The notes under the pieces were generated by a model. The model saw only the letters and a program-made list of their open reading frames with translations. It was not told where the DNA came from and did not search any database. The position numbers and the translations under genes are program-made. This document shows, in pieces, positions 9,506 to 17,929 of a stretch of 64,000 nucleotides of DNA. This stretch comes from Marinobacter mangrovi (GTDB lineage: Bacteria > Pseudomonadota > Gammaproteobacteria > Pseudomonadales > Oleiphilaceae), in assembly GCF_016798325.1 (NCBI RefSeq), contig NZ_JAERVO010000008.1:179052-243051 (forward strand). The letters run 5' to 3'. Position 1 is the stretch's first letter. Each line of letters opens with the position of its first letter.

Positions 9506-9985
9506 TCAGCCATCGGCGTGGGCACTTTGCAGCTGGATGTAGTTCTGCACACCCATCTTGTCGATCATGTCCAGCTGGGTTTCCAGCCAGTCGATGTGCT
9601 CTTCTTCACTGTCCAGGATCGACCGGAACAGCGCACGGCTGGTGTAATCCTTGATGTCCTCACAGTAGCCGATGGCTTCCTTGAGGTCCTTGTGGGCGAT
9701 CTGCTCAAGCTTCAGGTCGCACTCGATCATTTCCTTGACGTCTTCGCCGATCAGCAGCTTGTTGAGATCCTGCAGATTGGGCAGTCCCTCGAGGAACAGG
9801 ATGCGCTCGATCAGTTGATCGGCGTGCTTCATCTCGTCGATGGATTCCTCGTACTCCTTCGCCGCCAGGTGGGTGATCCCCCAATCCTTGTACATCCGCG
9901 AATGGAGAAAGTACTGGTTGATCGCCGTCAGCTCATTGGCGAGAACCTTGTTGAGGTACTGGATGACCTTCTTATCACCCTTCAT
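9506..9985 (-). CDS. bfr: Bacterioferritin (heme-containing ferritin)
   Basis: 24-mer iron-storage protein that oxidises Fe(II) and deposits a ferric core. The 159-residue chain keeps every classical position: ferroxidase ligands Glu18, Glu51, His54, Glu94, Glu127 and His130, and the heme ligand Met52 (IDEMKHAD). It is therefore a catalytic, heme-binding subunit. The start is the ATG at 9985 following a purine-rich ribosome site (aaaggag). It is followed on the minus strand by a hairpin and is preceded by a Fur-like box. The bfd gene lies upstream on the same strand but is separated by 160 bases, so the two may have separate promoters. Confidence 0.96.
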   Translation of the reverse strand: MKGDKKVIQYLNKVLANELTAINQYFLHSRMYKDWGITHLAAKEYEESIDEMKHADQLIERILFLEGLPNLQDLNKLLIGEDVKEMIECDLKLEQIAHKDLKEAIGYCEDIKDYTSRALFRSILDSEEEHIDWLETQLDMIDKMGVQNYIQLQSAHADG

Positions 9986-10057
9986 GACTGCGAACTCCTT
10001 TCCTGATGCGTGGAATCAACAGGATAGACGGAAACGGCGCAATAAAAAATCGCAGCG

Positions 10058-10076
10058 GATAATGATTCGCAGTGTT
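10058..10076 (-). promoter_or_regulatory. Candidate Fur box upstream of bfr
   Basis: The 19-mer beginning GATAATGAT matches 13 of 19 positions of the standard Fur consensus, with nine consecutive matches in the left half. It lies ~75 bases ahead of bfr. It is inferred from consensus only. Confidence 0.4.
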
Positions 10077-10146
10077 AGCGGAGAGTCAGACGCAGACAGC
10101 GCCCTTCAATGGCGAGAAACGCGGAGAACTGCCTGAGAAAGCATCC

Positions 10147-10353
10147 TCAGGCAGGTTGGGCCAGCATTGCGGCCAGATTCATATAATCTTCGGACTGACA
10201 CTCACGCAGAATTTCACGAGCCGTTGCCGCACAGCGCCCACATTGACGCCCGACACCCATTTCCTTGCCCAACTGCCGCATGGAACGACATCCATCCTCG
10301 GCCGCCTTGCGAATCTGACGGTCGGTCACCCCATGACAAAGACATACGTACAT
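10147..10353 (-). CDS. bfd: Bacterioferritin-associated ferredoxin Bfd
   Basis: Small [2Fe-2S] protein that reduces the ferric core of bacterioferritin so that iron can be released. The product begins MYVCLCHGVTD and has the Cys-x-Cys ... Cys-x2-Cys pattern (CLC near residues 4-6, CGRC near 40), typical of Bfd_Fer2. The start is ambiguous. ATG at 10353 gives the family-standard N-terminus; ATG at 10368 or GTG at 10374 would add five or seven residues, and none has a strong ribosome site. A Fur-like box lies immediately upstream, which fits induction on iron starvation. It is next to its partner bfr. Confidence 0.92.
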   Translation of the reverse strand: MYVCLCHGVTDRQIRKAAEDGCRSMRQLGKEMGVGRQCGRCAATAREILRECQSEDYMNLAAMLAQPA

Positions 10354-10387
10354 ATAGGCGATACTCATAGGCACTGTTAATGTTGTT

Positions 10388-10406
10388 GATAATTATTGTT
10401 ATTAGC
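10388..10406 (-). promoter_or_regulatory. Candidate Fur box upstream of bfd
   Basis: The 19-mer beginning GATAATTATT matches 14 of 19 positions of the Fur consensus and sits 35 bases ahead of the preferred bfd start. Iron-repressed bfd is established in Pseudomonas, so the placement makes sense. Binding is inferred. Confidence 0.55.
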
Positions 10407-10832
10407 GAATGAAAATTCAACCCCTTTGCCTGATTTTTGTGTAACGGATAACCAGTAGGGTGTTTCCGGTGCATTCCGCCTCACGGGGCTGGACAGACTG
10501 GCGACTCACACGTAAGATTGCGCACTCGAAATCGGCGCCTCGCGCTGTTTTTCATTCCGCCCGTAGCTTTTATGCTGGGAGCGAAGCGAGCAGTGCAGCT
10601 GGGTCGTGCGCAGTACGACCAGTCAATGCGTTTCTCGAGTTCAAAAAGTTTACCGCCCATAGCTCAGCTGGGCGGAAGCGGATAACGTGGAAGCGAAGCT
10701 TTCGCCCGCTGGAGCGGCCGCCGCGATGCAACGCGGCGGACTGGACCCGAAAGGGGAGCGTGACACGCTCTATCCAGTACACCGCAAACTGAGCCGGACT
10801 CTTCATCTTTCGGAGTCTGAACAAGTTGATAA
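10407..10832. other. Hairpin-rich non-coding region ahead of tRNA-Arg with two truncated tRNA 5' copies
   Basis: About 425 bases with no gene. The first bases of the tRNA-Arg downstream recur twice: CCGCCCGTAGCT at 10557-10568 (12 of 12) and a 19-base copy at 10653-10671 (18 of 19). Neither continues into a full cloverleaf. Around them are several strong inverted repeats, among them CCGCCGCG / CGCGGCGG near 10718-10738, nested ACTGGA / TCCAGT with GAGCGT / ACGCTC near 10740-10778, and GGTCGT / ACGACC near 10611-10620. It may be the decayed remnant of a tandem tRNA array or a structured RNA. Confidence 0.5.
10557..10671 (+). repeat. Truncated copies of tRNA-Arg 5' end
   Basis: Two partial copies of the acceptor/D-arm sequence of the tRNA gene at 10833, starting at 10557 (12 nt) and 10653 (19 nt with one mismatch). 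Start-to-start distances are 96 and 180 nt. They lack anticodon and T arms, so they are not functional tRNAs. Confidence 0.6.
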
Positions 10833-10909
10833 CCGCCCGTAGCTCAGCTGGATAGAGCGTTGCCCTCCGGAGGCAAAGGTCATAGGTTCGAATCCTATCG
10901 GGCGGGCCA
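10833..10909 (+). tRNA. tRNA-Arg (anticodon CCG)
   Basis: A 77-nt cloverleaf. The acceptor stem CCGCCCG pairs with CGGGCGG; the D arm is GCTCAGCTGGATAGAGC; the anticodon stem TTGCC / GGCAA encloses the loop CTCCGGA with anticodon CCG at 10867-10869, reading the Arg codon CGG; the T loop is TTCGAAT; and the CCA end is genome-encoded (10907-10909). An intrinsic terminator follows directly. Confidence 0.96.
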
Positions 10910-10913
10910 TATT

Positions 10914-10950
10914 CCACAAAAAAGCCCGCCTAGCGCGGGCTTTTTTGTGG
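10914..10950. terminator. Intrinsic terminator after tRNA-Arg
   Basis: A perfect 16-bp inverted repeat with a 5-base loop (CTAGC). The GC core GCCCGC / GCGGGC is flanked by six As and six Ts, so it can act in both directions. Confidence 0.93.
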
Positions 10951-11118
10951 AACGGTGGTTTGCGGGATGGCCGATGAAGAACCTACGGTTCGACAAACGG
11001 CGCCAGCCGTTTGGGCGTCGGAGCCCTGCGACGACGGGGCGAAGCCCCGAGCAACGCGCCTGACGCGTTGCGAGTCCATCCTATCCCCTCAGGCACATCC
11101 TCGTTACGCTCTGTCTGC

Positions 11119-11955
11119 TCATCGACCTGCAGCCAATGATTCACTTCCTGCCCCAACCCGCCAATAATACATCCCCGACATCTTCCCAATAATCCGCGCC
11201 GACATATGCGCATCACTCGCCTTACCGGCCAGTCCATAGCACACATGTAACGGCAACAGATGCTCTTCCCGGGGATGACAGAACCGGGCATACGGCGCCT
11301 GATCCCAGTGCACCAGCCGTTCCGTGCGCTGCGACTCCGACATGGAAGGATCACCGCAGGTCTCTTCCAGCCACGCTTCAAATGCCCGGTTGCGGGCGCC
11401 GTCCTCGGAAGACACCGTGGAATAGAAGGCCCGCATGTTGTGGAACGAGAACCCCGAGCCGATCACCAGCAGATTGTCATAGTCCAGAGCCTGCAGGGCA
11501 CGACCGATCGCCAGATGGGTTTCCGGGTCCAGGGTGTTCACCAGGGACAACTGCACGCAGGGAATGTCGGCCTCCGGATACATCAGCTTGAGCGGCACGA
11601 ACAGGCCATGATCAAAGCCCCGCTCGTGGTCCAGCCGGGCCGGCAGTCCTGCCGCGTCCAGCGCCGCGCCAACCTGTTGGGCCAGAGCCGGCTCCCCCGG
11701 ACACGGGTACTGAATCTCATAGGACTCCGGCGGGAAACCATAGTAGTCGTAGATGAGCTTTGGAGAGGCGCCCGCCGTAATGGTCGGCACGGCCGCCTCC
11801 CAGTGCGCACTGATCACCAGAATGGCCGACGGCTTCTTCAGCTTGCCGGCGATATCCGTCAGCGTGTCCACCATCTCACGGTGGCCGGGATCCCCAAGCA
11901 ACGGCATCGGGCCGCCGCCATGGGAAATAAACAGCACATCGGTATCGGTACTCAT
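11119..11955 (-). CDS. DODA-type extradiol aromatic ring-opening dioxygenase (LigB superfamily)
   Basis: Metal-dependent ring-opening dioxygenase of the YgiD/4,5-DOPA dioxygenase type. The 278-residue length fits the family. Metal-binding and catalytic His lie in ISHGGG (N-terminus), ISAHWE (near 55), FDHGLFVPL (near 123) and HPREEHLLPLHV (near 235). The start is the ATG at 11955, preceded by GGAGGGAGA. It lies upstream of nothing on its strand, with doxX 94 bases ahead in the same direction and a divergent LysR gene beyond. This DoxX-DODA-LysR grouping is common in proteobacteria. The physiological substrate is unknown; a role in handling catecholic compounds or quinone stress is inference. 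Confidence 0.88.
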   Translation of the reverse strand: MSTDTDVLFISHGGGPMPLLGDPGHREMVDTLTDIAGKLKKPSAILVISAHWEAAVPTITAGASPKLIYDYYGFPPESYEIQYPCPGEPALAQQVGAALDAAGLPARLDHERGFDHGLFVPLKLMYPEADIPCVQLSLVNTLDPETHLAIGRALQALDYDNLLVIGSGFSFHNMRAFYSTVSSEDGARNRAFEAWLEETCGDPSMSESQRTERLVHWDQAPYARFCHPREEHLLPLHVCYGLAGKASDAHMSARIIGKMSGMYYWRVGAGSESLAAGR

Positions 11956-12048
11956 CGTTGTCTCCCTCCACGCCCATTTTAGATACGTCATCAGAGCCGG
12001 CACAGGACTCTGCGCCAGCTCTCAATCCAGCCCGAATCCCCGAAGGCC

Positions 12049-12492
12049 TCAGGCTGCCTTGTGGATCAGGTTATCCAGCGCCAGTCGGCCACCGCCCTGA
12101 ATGGTCAGCGCCACAGTGACAGCGAACAGGGCCAGGGCGTATTCGTAGCCGTTGTTCGACATGAACAGGCCGTTGCCAATGTGGACGGAGAAGATCGCCA
12201 CCAGCATAGTGAACGCCGTCACGAATGCCGCAGGACGCGTCAGCAGGCCCAGGAACAGGGCCAGACCGCCGAAGAATTCAGCACTGCCGGACATCAGAGC
12301 CATCAAGTAACCCGGCTCCAGGCCGATGCTCGCCATCCACTGACCAGTGCCTTCCAGGCCATAGCCACCAAACCAGCCGAACAGTTTCTGGGCGCCGTGC
12401 GCTGCCAGGGTCAGGCCAACCGGCACCCGCAGAATCAGAGCGGCAAAACCGGCGTTGGAGCGAAACAGAGCGTTTGAGATTGCGTTGTTCAT
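12049..12492 (-). CDS. DoxX family inner-membrane protein
   Basis: 147-residue integral membrane protein of the DoxX/DoxD family. It has four hydrophobic segments and the typical motif LRVPVGLTLAAHGAQKLFGWFGG near the N-terminus, split here as LRVPVGLTLAAHGAQK followed by LFGWFGG. DoxX homologues were first linked to thiosulfate:quinone oxidoreductase and are often found with redox-stress genes; the precise role of this clade is not established. The ATG at 12492 has gaggtg upstream. The gene precedes the DODA-type dioxygenase on the same strand and is divergent from the LysR gene, which probably controls both. Confidence 0.87.
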   Translation of the reverse strand: MNNAISNALFRSNAGFAALILRVPVGLTLAAHGAQKLFGWFGGYGLEGTGQWMASIGLEPGYLMALMSGSAEFFGGLALFLGLLTRPAAFVTAFTMLVAIFSVHIGNGLFMSNNGYEYALALFAVTVALTIQGGGRLALDNLIHKAA

Positions 12493-12654
12493 GATAGACA
12501 CCTCGAATGATTCTTTGATCGATGAATCCCGAGGCCCTCGCCCCAGGTGATGAACGCACTTTACTATCACCAAAAAGCGAAACTAAGATGGCATTCATTG
12601 CTTTATTATCAATGAAGCATTGATTATCAACACAGCACACATGGGAGCCCGACC

Positions 12655-13560
12655 ATGGATCGCATCGAAGCCATGCGCGCGTTTGTACATGTCGTTCAGG
12701 AAGGGTCCTTCACCCGCGCGGCGGAACGGTTGGATACGTCGCCGCAGCTGGTCAGCAAGTACGTCTCCCAGCTCGAGCAGCACCTGGGCCTGCGCCTGCT
12801 CAACCGAACCACCCGGCGGATCCACCTGACCGAAGCAGGCACTCGCTATTACCAGGGCGCCCAACAGGTCCTCACCGACATCGACGACATGGAGAGCCAG
12901 CTTGGGGAACTACACACCGAGGCACAGGGCATCTTGCGCATCAGCGCGCCGGTGTCGTTCGCCATGCACCACCTCCCGCCCCTGCTGAACGCCTTCCAGA
13001 AGGCGCATCCGGCGGTCAAGATCGACCTCCAGCTGAATGACCGGAAGGTGGACATCGTCGAGGAAGGATTCGACGTCGCCCTGCGGATCGGCCACCTGAA
13101 AAGCTCATCGCTGATCGCCAAACGCATCGCGCCGGTCCGGCTGGTGCTGTGCGCCTCACCGGACTACCTCGAACAACACGGCCACCCGGAGCGTCCGGAA
13201 GACCTCATCCATCACCAGTACCTGCACTACAGCTACATGGATATGGAATCGATCCAGCCCATACAGAAATCCCTGTTGAGCATCAGCGGCGACAACCGGG
13301 GGATCGTGAGCAACAACGGTGACGTACTGACCGCCACCGCGATCGAGGGTGCGGGCATTGTCCTGCAGCCGACGTTCATAGCCGGTGCCGCTATCAAGGA
13401 GGGCAAGCTAAGGGTGATCCTGCCGGAATACGAACCAGAGCCGTTGGGACTTTACGCGGTCTATGCGCACCGGCAGCTACTGGCCAGCAAGGTGCGCAGC
13501 TTTATCGACTTTATTGATGGGTTCTTTGGGGAGCCGCCTTATTGGGATCGGTTTGAGTGA
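12655..13560 (+). CDS. LysR-family transcriptional regulator
   Basis: 301 residues. The N-terminal winged helix (MDRIEAMRAFVHVVQEGSF...AAERL) is followed by an inducer-binding domain of the periplasmic-binding-protein fold (from ~90). The sequence style MDRIEAMRAFV...LLNRTTRR is typical of the large LysR clade that controls adjacent divergent oxidoreductase genes. It is divergent from doxX and the dioxygenase gene with a 162-base shared region that contains AT-rich inverted segments such as ATTATCAATGAAGCATTGATTAT (arms ATCAAT / ATTGAT). The ligand is unknown. Confidence 0.88.
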   Translation: MDRIEAMRAFVHVVQEGSFTRAAERLDTSPQLVSKYVSQLEQHLGLRLLNRTTRRIHLTEAGTRYYQGAQQVLTDIDDMESQLGELHTEAQGILRISAPVSFAMHHLPPLLNAFQKAHPAVKIDLQLNDRKVDIVEEGFDVALRIGHLKSSSLIAKRIAPVRLVLCASPDYLEQHGHPERPEDLIHHQYLHYSYMDMESIQPIQKSLLSISGDNRGIVSNNGDVLTATAIEGAGIVLQPTFIAGAAIKEGKLRVILPEYEPEPLGLYAVYAHRQLLASKVRSFIDFIDGFFGEPPYWDRFE

Positions 13561-13936
13561 GCCGTTTGTGCGGGTAACTGTACGATGAAGGCATCCCGGC
13601 CAGCCGGTGCCATCAGCCGGCATATTTTGGGGGGAGGACCGCCAAAGTGTTGCCTTCGATGCTCGGAATCAGCGATTGCAATTTTTGCAACAACTGCAAT
13701 GTTTGCTCGCCAGCGCAATGATATCCACAAAAGATACGGTGAGAGAACACTGGCTTGCCAGGCTCACCTGATCCAGTTTGAGCCCGGCCACCTCCACCAC
13801 GCAAACCTGCCCTGCTTTTTGATAGACCACCAATAACCGTCTTTCACGCCATCATTTCATTTGAGGCACAAATAGTTCTGAAACACTTTTCGGAATATCC
13901 GTAGATTTGGCCACCAATTGGGTTTACTAGACAAGA
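13561..13936. other. Intergenic region, possible decayed coding remnant on minus strand
   Basis: About 375 bases. On the minus strand two adjacent frames carry protein-like stretches (RLLVVYQKAGQVCVVEVAGL, near 13740-13850, and LQLLQKLQSLIPSIEGNTLA, near 13640-13700), as if a short gene had been broken by frameshift. Neither has a start with a ribosome site or a family I recognise. Nothing else is seen. Confidence 0.3.
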
Positions 13937-15163
13937 CTATTGTCCGACCGCGTTCTGCGAAAACGCCCCGGACCGAACCACCCACGTCATGTACAACACC
14001 AACAACACCCCACCCATCACCGCAAACGCCACGGTAAAATTGGTCAGGTCCGCCAGAAAGCCGATCAGCATCGGCCCCAGCACCTGGGCGCCACGATTGC
14101 CCATCAGGCGGGTGGCCATGGACGAGGAACGCTGTTCGGGCAGGACGCTCTCGGACAGGATGACCATGGACAGCGGCTGGGAGATGCCGCCGGCGATGCC
14201 GATGACGACGGCCAGGACGACCAGCAGTGCGTAGTGGTCGCCCACCAGGCCGGTCACGGTGAGGGAGCCGGTAATCAGGACGATGGCGATCAGGATGGCC
14301 CGGTTGCGGCCGCCGCACAGGTCAATGATACGGGACATCACCACCCGCACCGCCATGGAGGAAATGGCGCGAATGCTCAGCAACAGGCCGATGGAACTGG
14401 CCGCCAGCGAGAGGGATTCCAGGTACACCGGCATGAACGTCGAGTGGATGCTGAGCACGAACAGCGCGGTGACGGTAAGCATGATCGACGTCTGCATGCC
14501 GGTATTGCGGCGCAGCAACTGCCACTGTTCGCGATAACTGCCGTTGGCGCGCTTCGATCGCCCCCCTTTCCGGATATCCCGGGAAAAAAACAGCGCACCG
14601 ATGGCGGACAGCAGCGGGATCAGCCCAATGGCCGCCAGGGAGACATTCACGGAGAAGTGGTCGATCAGGAACCCGGAGGTGATCGGCCCGAGCAGCTGCC
14701 CGCCCGACAGGCAGGTGGTGTACCAGCCAAAGTACTGTTCCAGTCGTTTGCCACTGGCAAGGCCGGACACGACGGTCTGGGCCGAGATGATCAGCACCAT
14801 GTTGGCCAGCCCGACGATCACCTGGGTGACAAACAGGCTCGCCACCGACGGCAGCAACAGCGTCACCCAGGGCCCGACAGCCATACCCAGCGCGCCGGCG
14901 ATGATCATTTTCTGGCAGCCGATTCGGGCCACCAGACCGCCCATGGGAATCGCCAGCAGCATGGGCAGCACATAGGGTGCCGAGATGATGACACCCACCA
15001 GCGACGGCCCCACGCCCAGCTCGATCGCCTTGAACGGCACCGCCAGCAGCAACATGGTGTTGGCGAGGATGGCCGCCGTCAGGCAAAGGCTCACCACCAC
15101 CAGGTTTCTCAGGGCGTCCTTTTCTTCAGGCGTTTCAGAAGTTTGGGCGTCTTCCGTCGTCAT
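13937..15163 (-). CDS. Major facilitator superfamily transporter
   Basis: 408-residue inner-membrane protein with about 12 hydrophobic segments and a hydrophilic N-terminal tail. The MFS motif between helices 2 and 3 appears as GGLVARIGCQKM, and the inter-domain loop is basic (RDIRKGGRSKRANG). I chose the ATG at 15163; a GTG 11 codons upstream is also possible. It follows the benABCD genes on the same strand after a 418-base gap. It could be the aromatic-acid importer or a multidrug/arabinose-efflux-like exporter. It lacks an obvious AAHS (BenK/PcaK) signature, so the substrate is left open. Confidence 0.82.
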   Translation of the reverse strand: MTTEDAQTSETPEEKDALRNLVVVSLCLTAAILANTMLLLAVPFKAIELGVGPSLVGVIISAPYVLPMLLAIPMGGLVARIGCQKMIIAGALGMAVGPWVTLLLPSVASLFVTQVIVGLANMVLIISAQTVVSGLASGKRLEQYFGWYTTCLSGGQLLGPITSGFLIDHFSVNVSLAAIGLIPLLSAIGALFFSRDIRKGGRSKRANGSYREQWQLLRRNTGMQTSIMLTVTALFVLSIHSTFMPVYLESLSLAASSIGLLLSIRAISSMAVRVVMSRIIDLCGGRNRAILIAIVLITGSLTVTGLVGDHYALLVVLAVVIGIAGGISQPLSMVILSESVLPEQRSSSMATRLMGNRGAQVLGPMLIGFLADLTNFTVAFAVMGGVLLVLYMTWVVRSGAFSQNAVGQ

Positions 15164-15581
15164 TGATCGCGGGATCCTTGAACCGGGTGCTGACACGCCA
15201 AGGTCGGTAGAACACTACCGGTTAGCGCGTTAACTTGCAGCCCCCATTCTAAGGATCAGACCCTTTGCTGTATCTACGTATTTAGGCGAACACTACCCAA
15301 ACAAACGTTGTCATAGCCTCCATTTATTTACGCCGCACGACGGCCACCGCCATTCAGCACCAGATAACACCCATACCCGATCACCACCCCCCAGAGCATC
15401 GACGATAGACGACACGGACAAGTCATTCAGCCGCTTGGGCATACACGGTTATCCGTTTTCGGAATGGGAAAAAGGGCTCCAAGCCGGTGACCGATTTCGG
15501 AGCCAGGAAGGGGATCGGTTTAAATATAAAGCATGTTTTCTCGCCTTGTTGTTATGTCTTGGCATCACCGAGCGTTCGTTC
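15164..15581. other. Intergenic region with a possible very small membrane ORF
   Basis: About 420 bases between benD and the MFS gene. On the minus strand 15328-15426 could encode a 32-residue hydrophobic peptide (core MLWGVVIGYGCYLVLNGGG), but it has only a weak ribosome site. It may be the tail of a lost membrane protein gene. No terminator hairpin with a T-tract is evident. Confidence 0.3.
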
Positions 15582-16364
15582 TTAACCCTGGTCACCTCCG
15601 GCCACTGGCAGGACGGTCCCGGTGATGTAGCTCGCCTCGTCCGAGGCCAGGAACAGGATGGCCGAGGCCTGCTCGTCCAGGGTGCCGTAGCGGTGCATCA
15701 GGCTGGCGTCGAGGGTCTGGTCGATGTGCGCCTGGAACCAGGCCTTTTCCTGCTCGGTTTTCGCTTCCGGCGTGCCGCGGGAAATCCGGCGCGGCGGTGC
15801 TTCGGTGCCACCCGGTGCGGTGGCCACCACCCGGATACCGGCATCGGCATACTCAAACGCCAGCGACGCGGTGATGGCATTCACGCCGCCCTTGGCCGCC
15901 GAATACGGAATCCGGTGGATGCCCCGGGTCGCGGCGGAGGAGACGTTCACGATGACCCCGCCCTGCTGGTCCACCATCGTCGGCAACACCGCCCGGCAGC
16001 ACCAGAGCGTCGGCATGAGTGAGCGGGTGATCTCGGCACTGATTTCCGCGTCGGTAAACTCGTTGAAGGGCTTGAAGTTGATGGCCCCGCCCACGTTGTT
16101 CACCAGTACATCGATCCGACCGAAATGGGACAGGGCCTTGTCGACCACGCCGTTGGCGCCGTCCCAGACTTCCAGGTCGGCCTGCAGGGCAATGGCGTCA
16201 CCGCCCTTTTCCACCAGCTCGGCGGCCAGTTCGTGGACCAGATCGGAGCGGTCTACCAGCGCCAGGCGGCCGCCTTCCTCCGCGGCGCGCTCGGCCACCC
16301 GCCGCCCGATACCCTGGGCGGCGCCGGTGATCAGCAGCACCTTGTCGGCAAATCGCGGGTTCAT
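15582..16364 (-). CDS. benD: Benzoate cis-diol dehydrogenase BenD
   Basis: NAD-dependent short-chain dehydrogenase (260 residues) that oxidises and decarboxylates 1,6-dihydroxycyclohexa-2,4-diene-1-carboxylate to catechol. The Rossmann motif GAAQGIG is near residue 12, NNVGG near 88, the catalytic Ser in NVSSAA, and Y-x3-K in YSAAK near 155. The start ATG at 16364 overlaps the benC stop (ATGA), so it is translationally coupled. It is the last gene of the ben unit. The assignment rests on the SDR fold plus its position after benABC. Confidence 0.94.
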   Translation of the reverse strand: MNPRFADKVLLITGAAQGIGRRVAERAAEEGGRLALVDRSDLVHELAAELVEKGGDAIALQADLEVWDGANGVVDKALSHFGRIDVLVNNVGGAINFKPFNEFTDAEISAEITRSLMPTLWCCRAVLPTMVDQQGGVIVNVSSAATRGIHRIPYSAAKGGVNAITASLAFEYADAGIRVVATAPGGTEAPPRRISRGTPEAKTEQEKAWFQAHIDQTLDASLMHRYGTLDEQASAILFLASDEASYITGTVLPVAGGDQG

Positions 16365-17398
16365 GCCACCTTCTCCTTGACCGCGTCCGTCGCCAGGCTG
16401 GGCGTGAACTTCTCGTAGTGGAACGCGTTGGGCGTGATGCCCTGCTCGCGGAAGTAGGTGCGCACGGCGTCCACCATCGGCGGCGGCCCGCACAGGTACA
16501 CGTCCACGTCGCCGTCATTCATGGGCGCGTCGTCCATGTGGTTGGTGACGTAGCCCTTGTTCGGATGGTCGCTGTCGTCGCTGGAAATCACGGTCTTGAA
16601 GGTGAAATTCTCCAGCGCTTCGGCGAACTGTTCCAGCGCCTCGACACAGACCAGGTCCTCGTCGTTGCTGACGCCATAGACCAGATGGACCGGCTGGCTG
16701 TTGCAGCCGTTGGCCTTCATGTGCTCCAGCTTCGACAGGATCGGCGCCAGTCCGGTGCCGCCCGCCAGCATCAGGATCGGGCGCTCGATCGGACGCAGGT
16801 AGAAGCTGCCCATCGGGCCGGTCAGGGTCAGCTTGTCGCCGGCCCGGGCCTTGCCCACCAGGTAGGTGCTCATCAGCCCGCCCGGCACGTTGCGGATCAG
16901 GAAACTGAGGTCCCGGCTGCCCGGCTGGGAACTGAAGGAGTAGGCGCGCGTCTCCTCGGAGCCCGGCACCTGGATGTTCACGTACTGCCCCGGCAGGAAG
17001 GCGATGTCGTCGCCCGCCGTAATCTTGAGTTCGATGGCGGTGGCGGAGATCAGGTTCACCTCGGCCACAGTGCCTTCGACGGTGGCGTTGCCGGTCTTAC
17101 ACAGGGTGGAGGCCGCCGGCACTTCCACCACGCAGTCGCTGGAGGGCACCATCTGGCAGGTCAGGACCATGCCCTGCTCGGCTTCGTCGTCGGTCAGTGC
17201 GTCGTCGATGTATTCATCGCCCAGATCGTACTGGCCCTGACGGCAGGTGCCCTTGCAGGTGCCGCAGACCCCGTCGGAGCAGTCCATCGGCAGGTTGATC
17301 TGCGCACGGTAGGCGGCGTCCAGCACGGTCTCCCCCTCGTTGCAGGAAACGAACCGGGTGACGCCGTCTTCGAAATTGAGTGCGATGTTGTAACTCAT
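16361..17398 (-). CDS. benC: Benzoate 1,2-dioxygenase electron transfer component BenC
   Basis: NADH:acceptor reductase (345 residues) that feeds electrons to the BenAB oxygenase. The N-terminal plant-type [2Fe-2S] ferredoxin domain has CSDGVCGTCKGTC (residues ~45-57) and a distal Cys (VLTCQ). The FAD-binding barrel carries RAYSFSS. The NAD-binding domain carries LAGGTGLAP and ends with CGPPPM. The ATG at 17398 has GGGGAGGG upstream and starts MSYNIAL. It overlaps benD by four bases and lies 39 bases after benB. Confidence 0.96.
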   Translation of the reverse strand: MSYNIALNFEDGVTRFVSCNEGETVLDAAYRAQINLPMDCSDGVCGTCKGTCRQGQYDLGDEYIDDALTDDEAEQGMVLTCQMVPSSDCVVEVPAASTLCKTGNATVEGTVAEVNLISATAIELKITAGDDIAFLPGQYVNIQVPGSEETRAYSFSSQPGSRDLSFLIRNVPGGLMSTYLVGKARAGDKLTLTGPMGSFYLRPIERPILMLAGGTGLAPILSKLEHMKANGCNSQPVHLVYGVSNDEDLVCVEALEQFAEALENFTFKTVISSDDSDHPNKGYVTNHMDDAPMNDGDVDVYLCGPPPMVDAVRTYFREQGITPNAFHYEKFTPSLATDAVKEKVA

Positions 17399-17437
17399 GA
17401 TGTTGCCCTCCCCATCCATCAGCGCTGGTCCGCCACC

Positions 17438-17929
17438 TCAAAGGTGGTAGACGTCCAGCACCTGATGGATGCAATCGTTGATCAGAACAATGCGCTTCTC
17501 ACGGATCAGCGGCTGCTCGCCGGTGATGTCCAGGGTGTAGAAGGATGTTCCGTAGTATTCGGCGGATTGCTTGTAGCGATAGGCCTTGGTCAGCCAGTTG
17601 AAGCGCAGCGTCACCTCGTTGTCGTCCTGGGACAGGATCTCCAGGTTGCTGGTGAAGTGCGTGGTGCGCGGCTCCGGCAGGGAGCTGGCGCCCGAACGCT
17701 CGGTCTTCAGCCGGTAGACCCGGTCTTCCAGGCCATCCTTGTTGGGGTAATAGATCAGTGAGATCTCGGTCTGCGGATCCTCGGTCAGCTCGTCGTCGTC
17801 ATCCCAGGCCGGCATCCAGTAGGTGACGTCCGGGTGATAGCACTCAAGCCACTTGTCCCACTCGCGATCGTCCAGGAAGCGGGCTTCGCGGATGATGAAC
17901 TGTTCGATGTCGTGATAGCTCAGGCTCAT
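17438..17929 (-). CDS. benB: Benzoate 1,2-dioxygenase small (beta) subunit BenB
   Basis: 163-residue beta subunit of the alpha3beta3 ring-hydroxylating dioxygenase, with the NTF2-like fold of the family. Recognisable stretches are [20 protein letters not shown] near residue 18 and the Arg/His-rich strand [10 protein letters not shown]. It has no metal centre; its role is structural. The start codon overlaps the benA stop by four bases (ATGA), giving coupled, stoichiometric translation. Confidence 0.95.
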   Translation of the reverse strand: MSLSYHDIEQFIIREARFLDDREWDKWLECYHPDVTYWMPAWDDDDELTEDPQTEISLIYYPNKDGLEDRVYRLKTERSGASSLPEPRTTHFTSNLEILSQDDNEVTLRFNWLTKAYRYKQSAEYYGTSFYTLDITGEQPLIREKRIVLINDCIHQVLDVYHL

